64,000 bases of DNA from Neodidymelliopsis sp. IMI 364377 (GCA_027946375.1 JAPEUT010000043.1:60962-124961); one strand, 5' to 3'; counted from the stretch's first letter, positions 33,569 to 45,203 are shown. The notes: a model not told the origin generated them from the sequence alone. Numbers and translations: made by a program.

Positions 33569-34325
33569 ATGACTCAGACAAACAACCAAGTCTCTATGAG
33601 TGCGCAACAACCACAAAGTCCAACTTCTGGACATCGCAAGCGCAAGTCTGTTAGCTTGGGCCAGCAGTTCAATGACACAACAGACACAACTGGTGGTGCG
33701 GAGGTGAAGCGCAATGCAACGGCAGCGCAGACAGACCCGGTTAACGCCTCTGCACAAGAACCGAAGATCAAGAAAAGTCGAACGAACACACCATGGACGC
33801 CAGCGGAGGAGCTAAGGCTGAAGCAAATGAGGGATACAGGAAACAGCTGGAGTGAGATTGCAAAGGTAAGTGACGGTTCCAAAGTTGACACTTCGAGTGG
33901 GAATCACTACCTACCACAACGTTTACTTATTCATGACCACAGACCTTTCCACAGCGAACCGAAGGAAGTGTCAAGAAGCATTGGTACAAAGTGTGTGAAG
34001 CATTTGGTTTGCTCGGCCCAACAGTCGCTGATCACATGTGCGCAGGACATGCATTATGCCGAATTCGCAGAGGATGAGGTGAGTTTGTCAGATAGGGCCT
34101 GCTGCGCAGCAGACGAATGCTGACCTGGAAGCAGAGCGCAGCATTACTTGCTGCTATTAAGGAGTATGATGCAAACAAGTGGAAAGCCATTGGCCAGAAG
34201 GTTGGCAAACCCGCAAAAGTAGGTACTAGTATTTCGTTAGGCATACCGTGCTCTTAGCGTATATCGACTGATACTTGCAGGCATGTGAGCAGTATGCGAA
34301 GGAGCACTTCGGTGGAAAGTATTGA
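33569..34325 (+). CDS. small protein with two SANT/Myb-like repeats
   Basis: Conserved ascomycete SANT protein, 168 residues. Exons: 33569-33865, 33943-33990, 34046-34078, 34135-34218, 34281-34325; five exons, three of them under 50 nt, all in phase. A disordered basic N-terminus (SGHRKRKSVSLGQQF; EPKIKKSRTNT) is followed by repeat 1, PWTPAEELRLKQMRDTGNSW SEIAKTFPQRTEGSVKKHWY, and repeat 2, ESAALLAAIKEYDANKWKAI GQKVGKPAKACEQYAKEHF, which reaches the C-terminus. The Trp spacing is Myb-like. ATGs in frame at 33209 and 33596 are alternative starts; 33569 is chosen because upstream sequence looks like a pyrimidine-rich leader. Likely nuclear; target unknown. Confidence 0.82.
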
Positions 34326-37301
34326 TGATGTCGAGCACAGTCTGCATCTTCCCGGTTTCAGCGTAACGGTCCCACTTTATGATACCAGCTTTCTTATCTT
34401 GGTCGAGCACGCGCACGCACAGCTCTTTTTGTCGCCTTTTGTCCTTCTTGAATTCTTGGAGTCGGCTACCGGCAGCGGAATACACAACAGCTTTTCCTCA
34501 GGGCAGCGAACTTGTCGTTCACGTCTACAACATTTCTCGTACACCGGGTTTTGAAATATCGAAAGCTCTTTTGTTTGACTATCATCCCTGGACGACGCAG
34601 CGAATGCCCACGCCCACCCCCAGAAACCACGTCGACTGCGTACAGCTACCGACATAAAGCAACGTCGGCATAGAGGTAATGCAGAAATTATACAATGACC
34701 CATCTGTTACCGTTTCAAGTTCAAGGCGGTTGTTTCGGGGGTTCACAGCAGTTCGCAGCATTGTTTCAGTGCTTTGCTGTTACCGAAGCGATGTTGTGTT
34801 TCCGTACGGCCGCTAGCCGACTGTGACCTGGTCAGACAACTGATTGTTCGTGGTACCTGCGTCTTTCCGCTTGTGTGGCATGTCTCCGACCACAACACGG
34901 CCCCGTGTCTAACTCGAACAGTCGGACCCTCTAACAGAAAGTCTGGACCGGTAGAGCGTTGTGTGATGGCGAGGCTAAGGGCAGACAACGTGTAGTTCAG
35001 ACAAGGGTTTGCCTGAACGCTCGACCGACAGCTGAGGCAGCAGAACAGTCTTCCCGCAAGTAGACCATGAGTCGTTTGGAACCGGCAGTGTGCTGTCGCG
35101 TACAGCGCGATGCTCCGCACCCAATTGTAACTGTATCTTTCAAGCCTGCGCGTCGCGTGCCAGGAAGGCACAGGCAGCATAGTACTCATTGCGAGTTTCT
35201 GGACGCGTCAATTGAGTACAGTTGAGTGCATGGACTTCATAGGTTGGCCGGTCTGACCGATGTATGGCTCTTAGGATCAGCCTAAATGGCTAATACTGGC
35301 AGGTGTCAAACGTTGCTAGAGTTGGCAGACAGCATCGACCAACTCTGAGGCTTCACAACATCTTAATCCAGCGATGTGAGGTCATAGGAGTTGCTGCCCT
35401 GGTAAGGAGAACCTGGCAGTCTCCGCTCGTGCGCATTCACGTAATGGTCACGTGTTGAAGGATTGGTGTTGAAGTTTGGCGTTCGGTGTCAGCGACAAGC
35501 ATATCGGCGCCTGTCTGAACGGCCGTGGCCCGGAGGAGGATTTGTGGCTCCATCCGCGTTGCGCCTTCATCTCCTGCCGTCTGCGTCTGTCGCGAGATGA
35601 CGGAAATGCGAGGCTCGAGAGGCGGGCAGATCGCAGCCGCCCTAAACGACCTTGCGATGCCAAGCTGTCGCTATCGTACCGTGAGGGTCTCCCGAACCTA
35701 GCGTTCAATCAATTCGCAAGCACACTGCCACCTTTCGCCGCTTCGCTTCCTTGAGCCCCAACGTCAGATCGGCATCCAACACTGGCGTGCACACAACAAC
35801 CAACATCGTTCGCTGCGCCTTTCGCCACAGTTTCTGCGTGGATCCTCTCCATACGTACGCCAGTTCTGTCGTGCGCGCTCGTGCGTCAGTTGGTAGCAAT
35901 GGGGATCTCCTGGTGGCTCGGTCGATCCTCGCTCTGCGGGGATGCTGAACCGCATATAGGACCAGGTTCCTTCATATGCGTCGAAACGGCACTTGCATGA
36001 GCCAATCCTCAGGCCGCCTTATGCCAATGCGACAAAAAGCTATGACTGAGGCCATCCAGCGCCCGGCCCACTGCTTACAGACGGGTGCTACGTCAAGACA
36101 GCTTCCCTTGCCGGCAATTACGCTGCCCTGATCCGAGCACGGCGAAGGCAGCATGACGGTCCACAGTGGGCCACCACGGGTAAGGCACTCCCAGGCATGA
36201 ATCAGAGCTTTGTTGATGCAAATGGCGCGGCACAGTACCATGTGCCGTGATCGCAAGAGAATCACGGTATCAAGACGTCCAGCGTGTGCAAGCTCTAGCA
36301 TGCGCCAGGCCTCCTAGATCGCGGTGCTAGCTTCCACGTTCAACTCAGTCCGAATCGTTCAATCTCGCATACAAATCGTCGTGCTAGTGGCGTCAACGCT
36401 TTGGGTAGCTCCCCTGTCTGTTGACGCGCTCATCCTAGCCTGTTAAGTACATCTTCAATGCGCATCTTGTGGCCACCACGCTGCACTGGGATACTGTGGA
36501 TACGCATGAGGATGCTGCAACGGTGCTGGAGATCTTTCTGTCCTGGACTTCTAGAAATAGAACAACGTTGGCTTTGACCACGTACGCTTCGCCAACACTG
36601 TCGAATAGGATTCGGGTAAAGCATCTAATTTCTGCCTTCGTTTTGTATCCGCAGCCATTCAGCACACGAGCCAGCAGCATTACACTGGCGCAAATGACTT
36701 GAGATACCTTTACAGATCTTGAACCGGGGACCCCTTCCCTGTCATTGATCACCGCATTATGCTTGACGTAGAATTTGTTGTCGGGCCTTCCCTACTCAGC
36801 TAAATCTGTACCATTCAGGAACCGAGACCGTCTCGTGGGAATGCCCCATAGCTTTTGGTACTTCGGCATTGTGTCCGTGTGGCAAGCGCACAGGACTAGG
36901 GTTGTTGAAGGGACAAACTGCCCAAATGCCTTCATGCCTTCGCTCCTTCAGGCGCAAAAATCGGCTTATAACACAGCAGTCCCAGCGGCGTGTTATTGTT
37001 GATTTATTTTTCACAAGCTATATCCGGCTACCCCAATCCTTAACACACGCGATCAGGTTACGCCCATGGCACTGCCCTCGAGGCTCCTCTTGCTCCAACA
37101 TTTGTCAACGTAACAACGATTAGAGAATCGAAAACACATGCGATACAAGTACCTCGAGACGCTCCGGCAACGCGAACTAGGCGTTCTTTTTCTGGCTCAG
37201 GTCTTACTGCGGCGGCCTGCCAGAGCAAGCTAGCTCTGGTAGTCTCCATGCGTAGTCGCAGCCCTGGCGAGTCCCTACCGAGGCGCTTTATTCGACTACA
37301 G
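34326..37301. other. 3.0-kb intergenic
   Basis: No family-like frame, RNA gene or mobile element recognised. It ends in the leader of the next SANT gene, where ATGCGATACAA (37138-37148) may be a tiny first exon followed by a GT donor. Confidence 0.45.
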
Positions 37302-38432
37302 CGTGCCAGGCGATGCCGGAGACGACCACCATGTCCCGACATCGAACGTCGAACACTCAAATGTACTTCATTCCCACGCTGGCCTGCCTCCGGAGTACCA
37401 GCACGCTTTCTTGCAGCCACATCCGTCTCATGCTCTTCAACATGCCGGCGCTGCCTCTCATCCCGCATACACAAATATCGAGACACATCCGTCACTACAC
37501 CAATCTCACCTCTTACGCCACCACCAGATGTCACACCAGCCACCATCCTCCTACGATGTGGGCTATTCTCCGAGTTACCAAACCGCCGGACGCAAGCGCA
37601 GTCATCAGGAGCACCATCTGCAACCGGAGCTTCCTTCTTTAGAGCAGCATCTGAACCCATACGGGCAAGCAACAGGAAGCGTCTCACTTGCTCATCCTTC
37701 CCAGCAGGGTTATTCCCTCCATCAGTACCCGCCTCCACAAGCTCCACAACAACACAATCTACCTCCAACACATCATCACCACCTTCCCAACACTCACCGC
37801 AGCAAGAGACAGCAAATGGAGGGTGCACCGCCTTCCCCAACTCCGCACCATGGACCGCCCAGCGTCGTAGGCGCACAGGGCATGCCCCAGCCCGCGCCGC
37901 GGCCACGCGGGCCGAAACTCAAGTTTACACCCGAAGACGACCAGCTACTTGTCGACTTGAAAGAGAAGAAGAATCTGACCTGGAAGCAAATCGCCGACTT
38001 CTTCCCTGGCCGCAGTTCCGGGACTTTGCAGGTGCGATATTGCACAAAGCTTAAAGCCAAGACAACCGTCTGGACAGATGAAATGGTAAGTGAATCTCCA
38101 GACCCCATCCTGCAATCAAGTTATCTGTTTTGTCCTGAAACGCGGGACGTTGTACTTGCAGCTCAACGGGGAAGCGGAAATGCTAACCGCAACGGGCAAC
38201 ACAGGTCGCAAAACTGCGCACTTCAATGCAAGAGTACGAAAACGATCGTTGGCGCATCATCTCATCCAAAGTCGGAGCTGGCTTTTCGCCTGTCGCATGC
38301 AGAGAGAAGGCAGAGGAGTTAAAAGCAATTGAGACGGAGCAGGAGGAGGAGCGCGAACATCAGCAGCAGAGCGCGTACGTGCAGAGTGAGATGCCCATTG
38401 ACCATGGTGATCCGAGCACGAGCTACCAATGA
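37302..38432 (+). CDS. SANT/Myb-domain protein with His/Pro/Gln-rich N-terminus (5' end uncertain)
   Basis: Nuclear DNA-binding candidate. Exons 37302-38085 and 38205-38432, about 336 residues as drawn. The first 200 residues are rich in His, Pro and Gln. Two Myb-like repeats follow: LKFTPEDDQLLVDLKEKKNL TWKQIADFFPGRSSGTLQVRYC, then TVWTDEM|VAKLRTSMQEYENDRWRII SSKVGAGFSPVACREKAEEL. The 119-nt intron cuts the second repeat and has a CTAAC branch site. No in-frame ATG precedes 37302 before a stop at 37240. Splicing an 11-nt first exon, 37138-37148 (M-R-Y-N), to the acceptor at 37300-37301 restores phase and gives MRYNVPGDAGDD; otherwise the first internal ATG is MSHQPPSSYD. Third SANT gene in 9 kb. 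Confidence 0.75.
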
Positions 38433-41193
38433 CTGGTCGAGCACTCTCAGGACCTCAATGCAGGAGGTGCTACTGAGCTTTCAAGAGGTGGATGTTGTTG
38501 TTGCGCTGGTCGCAACTAACTAATTTGGAGCATTTGCGAAACTTCTTCAACAAACATTTTAATCGTCCTTTGTTCGCTTCACGACGTACACGATACCTAC
38601 ACAACAGTATACCCTTCCCATACACAGCAGCGCATACTGCATTCTCGGTTCGAAGCTCCTCGGAGCCATTGCGATACTTTCGGTATATCTTTTGGTTACA
38701 CCATGGCTTGCGGCGTTGATTGAGTTTGCGTTGCATAACGTTTGGGCAGACTTGGAGCGGCATTGACGGCGATTTGGAAGACACACATAAGAATTCAAAA
38801 ACAGAAGGCCTTGTTCCATGCGCTCGCAGCTACAGCCGTCGCAGGACCTTGAACCAGTCCATGGCGGCGACTATTGTGCAGCGCATCAGAACTGGTCGAG
38901 AAGAACACAAATTGGCGGAAAGATACCCACAGTCGACGGGCAGGCTTCAACAGCACATTTTTTTCGCGTTTCATTTCAGTTACACCCATACCCATACCCC
39001 GTTTTTTTCTCTTCCCGAGTCGTACACGTCATCAGCAGCAGCAGGAGCAGCACATTACAATATTTCCTTGTGTACCTATACCCCCAGCAGAAACGTCACC
39101 AGACTAATTTGCGCACCACACTCGCTAGAACCCTTTCTATTCAACTTGTAGACTTCAAGTACTATAGTAATACTCCTCTTACAGATACCAATCATATCAC
39201 TTGGTACACCTTCTCGCAACTCGTCACATAGTCATGCACGATTAGACACCTCACCTTGTACCCCCTAGATTCTGTACTCTTTCATCCCCATGATGAGGTA
39301 TTGCCCGCCGTCCACCTATTCATTCCTAGGCATTGCTCAAGCGCATCAAGCAAAGCGCTAACCTGCTTGGCAACGGTCCCTCGCGCTACTCGGGAAGCTT
39401 GCGACGCGGACCGTCGCGAACGAGAGATCGCAGATCGGTATCTGAAACCGTCGGATAGCTGGTGTCTCGGGGCGGATGAGGACGGTGAAGCTCGCGGCTA
39501 AGGTGAGATGAACGAAGGGTGAGGGGGTTGGGTGGTGTTCGGTGGTCAGGGATGGGGCTAAGGGAGGTAGGAGGTGTGTGCCTGAGGCTTGTGGCTGTAT
39601 GAAAAGACGAGTGCCTTGAAGCAGAGTGTGATAGTGAGAGATGAGAGACAAAGGTGAGGTTCTCCCTGCTAAGTGGTATACCTGGCGCTGCGGCTACTGA
39701 TAGAGCTTTCAACGCCTAACTACCTGCGATAAGTTCGGTATCGGTTGGGCTTGATCTCAACACCACTTGAGGAAAATGCTATATTGATTCAACTTTATTC
39801 CAACCCTTATCGTGAACCTCCCTATAACCGACTTTAATAATCCTATCCCTAAACTCAATCCATCGCACGTGGCGCGTGAACACCTCACTGCCGCACTGGC
39901 CCACTCACCTCCCCTTCACCCACCTCACCCACCTCACCATAAAACCCCTCTCAACAGCCCATATATCAAAGTACTACGTATCCATCCCACCAACCGACAC
40001 CGGCCCAATCCGCATCCACAGCACTTCCTCTCATAAAAATCTACTCCACGACGTGACCGCTGACCCCCTCAAAATCCGCCTTCCGGCCGGTCAATGCACC
40101 ATAACAACAACCCATGCGTATATCGCCGCCCCGTTTACGCCAACAGCCCACCACCCGCGATGCGGTTCGTCACGGCTGCTTTATGCGGCTCCACTCGCGC
40201 TTGAGTCTTTATCGTTTCGATATATTGATCTGCGGTACTGGTGTTTCGGCGACGGTGGAGTCGAGTAGACGAGTGGCTGAGGAGGGTGGAGAAGGAGAGA
40301 GTGAGTCACTGAGAGAGGAAGGATGGCTGTGATGGGCTGGCAGGTGCAGGGTGATGCCTTGCAGGTAGGTAGTGGTGTTTTGTTGTGGAGTGGGCGAACT
40401 TGAACCGGTCCGTATTTGATTGGGTCGGTTTGGGCTGGGCTACTTTTGGTGGGCGGCGATGGGATGATGAGGTCGGTTAGAGAGCCTCGAGTTGCGTGGC
40501 GGCGGTGGGACTGGCTATGGTGGTGCTTTCGCCCCTGCATGCTGCAGGAGATGCGAGGCTTTGTATAGATGGCCCTTACTATAGTACCTCTTGTGTGTAT
40601 ACCGGTTCGGAAGTAGAAGTTTCTTAAACATGGCCACCCGAAGGCATGTCACGGATTTCCTTGATTGGAGAGAAGAGTAGATGTGTGCTGCAGGATTAGA
40701 TGACATATCACTTCGTTCGCGAAAAGAGTTAGAAGAACATCCAATCGTCTGCTGATTGGTGAAAGACTACTCATAAGAAAAGGAATTAAGAGTTCTTGAC
40801 CAATGATTGCATGATGAAATGAGGCGTTCGATGCTCAAGGGAAAAAGGAAAAAGCATCGCCAGGCCAGCACGTCAGCCTTAATCGGTAAGCTCCGAATCC
40901 GCTACTGTGACAACGTTCAAGTGGCAAGGATAGGCTCCTCGATCCTACATACCGGTACCTTAGCCTCCCGTCAACTTTCTTTCTTCCTCATTGTATCGTT
41001 GGCTCCTCATGACAGGTCAACTAGTACTTCAGCAAACTTGCAGTCTCCAAATAAAGCAAACACTGACAGAATGGCCTGTCTGATTCCAGGCACGCACTCG
41101 ATTCGTCAGAAATTTACAAGCTGAACCGAGTTTCTGAGGATATTAGACTGTACCACACAGATACAGTGCTGTGAAATCAGTTCACTTACCAGT
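38433..41193. other. 2.8-kb intergenic with strand-asymmetric segments
   Basis: No supported gene. Plus-strand composition flips: pyrimidine-rich about 38930-39230, purine-rich 39480-39660, C-rich with CACCTCACC-type repeats 39860-40040, purine-rich 40240-40540. An open frame at 39876-40268 has no ATG and no recognisable family. Confidence 0.45.
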
Positions 41194-42540
41194 TCAGCCT
41201 TTCGTCAGGCTCAGAAGCTTTTGCAAAAGTCGAGTCACCCGCTTCTCGCCAGTGGCATCCTGATCTTTCATCTCTCGCTTCTTCTCTTCCTGCTCGTCTA
41301 GCTTCTGTTGCTCTAGCCAGATCTTGTGCAAAAACGTAATGATATCCTCGTCATAGAAGGTCCAAGTATCAGGCAGCATAAATTTGCCTCTTGTTTGATG
41401 GGCATCCTCGACTGAGCTGACGAGTTCTCTGTGCTGAGATGGCCTTTCTGCAACAGGTATCTTCGTGTGCTCAAGTAAAGTAAGCTCGTCGAGTCGGTCT
41501 TTGAGCTCTTGACATCGTCGACCATAATGCGACGTCCGTTGGCGGTCACCAAATTCATCGAGCCGAGGTTGGTAGTGATCATCGATCAATTCCTCGGCTA
41601 GAGTAACGTACTGATGTTTCAGAACTGGGTGGCGAATAGTTTCGTCGTACTCTATAGCATAGCACGCGACTCTCCAATTTTGCTGATACTTCCACCTTAT
41701 TGACAAGCGGAAGGTAGTCGATTTGAGAACATCGTCGGGTACATCTGGTGATTGAATGTCACAGGAGTCTAGTTCAAGCATCCAAGTGTCCCTGTCACCG
41801 ATACGTCGACGTTTTGTCAAAGGGTCAGGGTCGTGGTAGTTCTCCGGATCTCGACGTGTCTCCCGCCGCTCGTCCCATGTGATCCGTCTCTGATCCCAGA
41901 ACACAGTCTTCGTTTTGATCCCCTCCTCTGACAGTGCATTCAAGTGGTGTATGCTTTTCTCACCTAAATCCGTAATCATGAAGCTCTCCTTCTTGATGAG
42001 AGTGTTGTACGGAAAGATTGAGTACGCTTTGTTACACGAGATGAAGTTAAAACCAGCAGCTGTGAGGGTATCGTCGAAGAGACTCGCGATTGTAGCATTT
42101 CCACTGTAGTGAAGGATGATGTGACGGTCCTTTCTTCCCGCATCCTTCCGTGTGAAAGATCCAAGTCTCTGCCATGATTCCTCATAGCCCTCGTTCAGCA
42201 GGAAGTCAATTAGCGGATCCCAATTATTATCTACGTCCTCCACAAAAAGCTCGAGAGTATTGCAGTGGTAGAGTGTGCGTGCGAGAAATTGTCGAGCGAA
42301 GGGTCCAACGATGAGCCCACCACATTTGCCCAAAGCCGAGCGAAACTCCTTTGGATCGGTGAAAAACCTCTTAAGATGATGGTCAATATTATAAGCAGTA
42401 GCCTTGAGCATCGGCTGCAACTGGTCAAACCCTTTGCAAGTGCGCGAGAGAGCAATGACCTCCGCGACACCCAGGTAGGGCAATATCATCGCCTGAATCG
42501 GAGCATAGGTCGTGCTCAGCAGATCAACGAGCGTGACCAT
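41194..42540 (-). CDS. F-box-like protein of unknown function
   Basis: Single exon, 448 residues, starting at the first in-frame ATG (MVTLVDLLSTTYAPIQAMIL); the frame is open 267 nt further upstream but has no ATG. The N-terminus, ILPYLGVAEVIALSRTCKGF, resembles an F-box helix pair, which would link substrates to an SCF ubiquitin ligase. The middle has no recognised fold (RKDRHIILHYSGNATIASLF). A basic KRRRIGDRD stretch could be a nuclear signal, and the C-terminus is a charged coiled coil (KIWLEQQKLDEQEEKKREMK). Such proteins are common in filamentous ascomycetes. First of five minus-strand genes in a row. Confidence 0.72.
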   Translation of the reverse strand: MVTLVDLLSTTYAPIQAMILPYLGVAEVIALSRTCKGFDQLQPMLKATAYNIDHHLKRFFTDPKEFRSALGKCGGLIVGPFARQFLARTLYHCNTLELFVEDVDNNWDPLIDFLLNEGYEESWQRLGSFTRKDAGRKDRHIILHYSGNATIASLFDDTLTAAGFNFISCNKAYSIFPYNTLIKKESFMITDLGEKSIHHLNALSEEGIKTKTVFWDQRRITWDERRETRRDPENYHDPDPLTKRRRIGDRDTWMLELDSCDIQSPDVPDDVLKSTTFRLSIRWKYQQNWRVACYAIEYDETIRHPVLKHQYVTLAEELIDDHYQPRLDEFGDRQRTSHYGRRCQELKDRLDELTLLEHTKIPVAERPSQHRELVSSVEDAHQTRGKFMLPDTWTFYDEDIITFLHKIWLEQQKLDEQEEKKREMKDQDATGEKRVTRLLQKLLSLTKG

Positions 42541-42893
42541 GGCGTCGAGAGTACTCGGATGGTCGCGCTGGAATTTGCCGTATCCAGGCCGTGCCTGGCT
42601 AATTAGGTCAACGCTTGGAGCTGCATTCGTTGGGTGATTAGATCGTCTTACTGGTACTTGGACTCTTTGCTGTGATCGCGCTCGCTGAGTGTGGTGTGGT
42701 GGTGAGTTGATTGTGGCGAGCTCGAGCGGTCTGGAGAGGTAGGCGCGAGTGGTTGAGTGAGAGTGAGAGTGAGAGGGACACCGAAGGCAAGAGCGAGATA
42801 GCAGCAATAATGAGGTGAAGGCAACTTTGAGCTTCTAAACGCTCTAGCCTATCCATCTCTACAGCATGTCGTCAGCTTCGCAAGACTCTACAA
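42541..42893. other. 353-bp intergenic with GTGAGA repeats
   Basis: Leader of the F-box-like gene and 3' flank of the DUF4208-like gene. A GAGTGA/GTGAGA tract of about 25 nt lies at 42754-42776 (minus strand CTCTCA). Confidence 0.5.
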
Positions 42894-43946
42894 TTACCCG
42901 CCTTTCCTCTCTTCCTCCACCTGATGATGGACCCGTTCCATCTCGACCTCCATCTCCTCTACCTTTTGCAAAAAACTCTGCTGCATCTCCCTTTCGGTCT
43001 CTCTCCCCTTCTCCCGATCCACCTCTATTTCCCTTTCCATCCCAACATCGACCTTCTCCCTCCACGCCGCATTACGATAAATCTCCATGACCCTCAAATG
43101 CCCCGCATTCCCCATCTCACTCGGCCAATACGTATCCGCAACATACCGACAGATCTTCAACTCTACCTCCCCCTTTCTCTCGTCCTCAACCCCCTCTAAC
43201 ACCTTGAGAATATGCCTTCCAATTGGTAGCACTCTCCCTCTTAGTACCTGAGCCCAGGTTTTGGCATTCAGATGCGCCGTGTATGGCGGTACTGTTGTGT
43301 TTTTCAACCGAGTCAATTTGACTTCCACGGGCTGCATTAGTCGCTGCATTGCTCCGGCGTTGTAGTCTTGTGCGCTGAGGAAGCAGGAGCCGTAGTCGGG
43401 TTGAGGTTGACTAGGAGCCATGGTCTCGATAGGTTCGGTGCATGACAGTGGTGCACTGTGAGTGAAGTGGCGGTATTGGTATGGAAGGCCTGCGCGTGCG
43501 AGTCTCCGGCCGAGGAGGTACTGGGCCTGCTGATGTTCTCGGATGGCACGGAGGCTTAGGTGGGGAGGTGAGGGCGTGGGTGTGGGCTCAGCGCGAGAGT
43601 TTGGCGATGGGGAGAGTCCATGTTCTTCGTTGCCAAAATCATCGTTGTCTGCACCTTCTCTTCTCTCTTCCCAGTAGTCGTGATCGTGGTCAGGTAGCGG
43701 GGTATTGTAGTCCAGAACTTCCTCATGTTGTTGTGGGCTAGAAGTGTCCACAGGATACCAAGGCTCGTGGTCACGCCAGGCAATGTTTTGGTCTCTATCG
43801 TTTGACCGGTCCTCCGTTCTTCCAGCGTCATATTCTAGGAATGGCATCTCCTCGCCATCGTTTGCACCTTCCTCATATTCGCCAGCCCCATCATCGACGA
43901 ACCGGAAATATGGACCGAACTGGTGTTCTATAGAGTCGTCTGACAT
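42894..43946 (-). CDS. stand-alone DUF4208/CHD1-C-terminal-like domain protein
   Basis: Single exon, 350 residues, no introns. An acidic disordered N-terminus (DDGAGEYEEGANDGEEMPFL) is followed by a basic patch (LSLRAIREHQQAQYLLGRRL). A helical domain at about 195-300 has the DUF4208/CHCT pattern: AMQRLMQPVEVKLTRLKN, then VLPIGRHILKVLEGVEDERK, then ELKICRYVADTYWP. In CHD1 remodellers this domain binds DNA. Here it is not attached to a helicase; it ends in a strongly charged coiled coil (VEEMEVEMERVHHQVEEERK). The match is by eye and should be tested with a profile. Probably nuclear. The start is the first ATG (MSDDSIEHQFGPYF). Confidence 0.7.
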   Translation of the reverse strand: MSDDSIEHQFGPYFRFVDDGAGEYEEGANDGEEMPFLEYDAGRTEDRSNDRDQNIAWRDHEPWYPVDTSSPQQHEEVLDYNTPLPDHDHDYWEERREGADNDDFGNEEHGLSPSPNSRAEPTPTPSPPHLSLRAIREHQQAQYLLGRRLARAGLPYQYRHFTHSAPLSCTEPIETMAPSQPQPDYGSCFLSAQDYNAGAMQRLMQPVEVKLTRLKNTTVPPYTAHLNAKTWAQVLRGRVLPIGRHILKVLEGVEDERKGEVELKICRYVADTYWPSEMGNAGHLRVMEIYRNAAWREKVDVGMEREIEVDREKGRETEREMQQSFLQKVEEMEVEMERVHHQVEEERKGG

Positions 43947-44410
43947 GTTTCTCGTATTGCGCTATTGTGATTTGCTTGGAGCTGGAGATACTGCTAGTGT
44001 TGGTAAAGGTGAGGAAAGACGATGTGAGTCGCAGCGCTCTGTTTGCTGTCAGCGTTAAGCGGGTAAGACAAACAAACAAACAAATAGAGGAAGCTCCATA
44101 GTCGCGCATCAAAGCAAGAGGTGTAGTGGTTTTGACATTTCTATCTCTGAGATGTTCGTCAGGTGTTGTTGTCGTGATGATAATATACACTATGCTACAT
44201 GGTAGTTTTGGGTGAAGGCGCACGAAGACTCACTCTCCTGATGCCTTCACGAATATCGACCAGTGATTTCTGCAGTCGTAGACCGACCCTTTCATCGTTT
44301 TCGTGGACTCAATCTTTGTGGCAGCCAAGATAATGGCAAAATGTGAATACTCTCTGCTTGCTCGTTGTGGCCATCATATAGGCGTATTCTCCCTGTGACA
44401 ATCTTCAACT
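43947..44410. other. 464-bp intergenic
   Basis: Promoter of the DUF4208-like gene and 3' flank of the NDUFAF3 gene. A short A/C tandem tract (AAACAAACAAAC) lies near 44071-44082. No gene seen. Confidence 0.5.
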
Positions 44411-45203
44411 TCAACGGCCCTCTTTCCAACCAACAGGTATCAACGCCGCAGCAACCTGCCCAACACCCCGCTCTGTTGCCAACAGATTAAACTGTGCCGC
44501 CGCATTCCTCGTGTCCTGAACCTCAAGTCGTATGCCCAGATCATTAAGATATTTGCGCACTGCAGGCGCAAGCGGTATCACGTTCGGCCCGGTTCCGATA
44601 ATCAGCAAATCTACCACACAATTAGCTGCTATCCTTCTCCCATGTCCACCACGTAGAGTGTGAAAACGTACCAGGCTTCGGCCAACATAACTCCAGTATC
44701 CCCCAAGCACCCTCCTGCACTTCCCACTGCCCCTTGCCGTTGAGCAAGCGCCCTGTCATGGCATCATCTCCGGGACCGCCCTCTCGCACAGTCCCCTCTT
44801 TACTTCCCTCGCGCACCCACGGCCGCCACCTGAATGCCTCACCACCTACGAGTAAGAGCCCACAGCCACTGACGCGCATCTGGTTGTTCAGCGCAAACCC
44901 ATCGCTTGTAGTTGCATCGATCGACGTCGCAGGCGCCGCTGTGTTGCGCAGGACATCGAGGGCGCCGAAGTCAGTTTGTGTGTCTTCGTTACTCTTTGGG
45001 CCGCGATCACGAGACTTGGGAGGCTTGGACTGCATAAGCAGGGGTCGTGTGGTGTGGATGCGGCGAGCTGAGCGTAGGCTGGAGGTGCATGATCGCTGGG
45101 ATGCTGTGGAGCGGGCGGGTGCGAGGGAGGAAGAGCGGCGCGTGGTAGAGAAGATGAGGCTCTGGGAGAGAGAGCGTGTGTGGTATATTATCTGGCGTTC
45201 CAT
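44411..45203 (-). CDS. mitochondrial complex I assembly factor NDUFAF3 (DUF498/Mth938 family)
   Basis: Assembly factor for respiratory complex I. Exons (minus) 45203-44672 and 44610-44411; 243 residues. The N-terminus (about 1-55) is Ser/Arg-rich without acids until residue 60, a typical mitochondrial presequence (LIFSTTRRSSSLAPARSTAS). The DUF498 domain spans about 75-240: QMRVSGCGLLLVGGEAFRWRP, GAWGILELCWPKPD|LLIIGTG, IRLEVQDTRNAAAQFNLLAT and VAAALIPVGW, matching the family's GTG and QDTRNA signatures. The 61-nt intron sits one base into the Asp before LLIIGTG. This gene is expected to be single-copy and active. Confidence 0.92.

Noticed and set aside
39876..40268. 130-codon frame in the 2.8-kb gap
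   Set aside because: Starts with GTG, is His/Thr/Pro-biased because of the C-rich DNA, and matches no family I know.
42259..42470. Frames opposite the F-box-like gene
   Set aside because: Antisense shadows of a long, well-supported coding exon.
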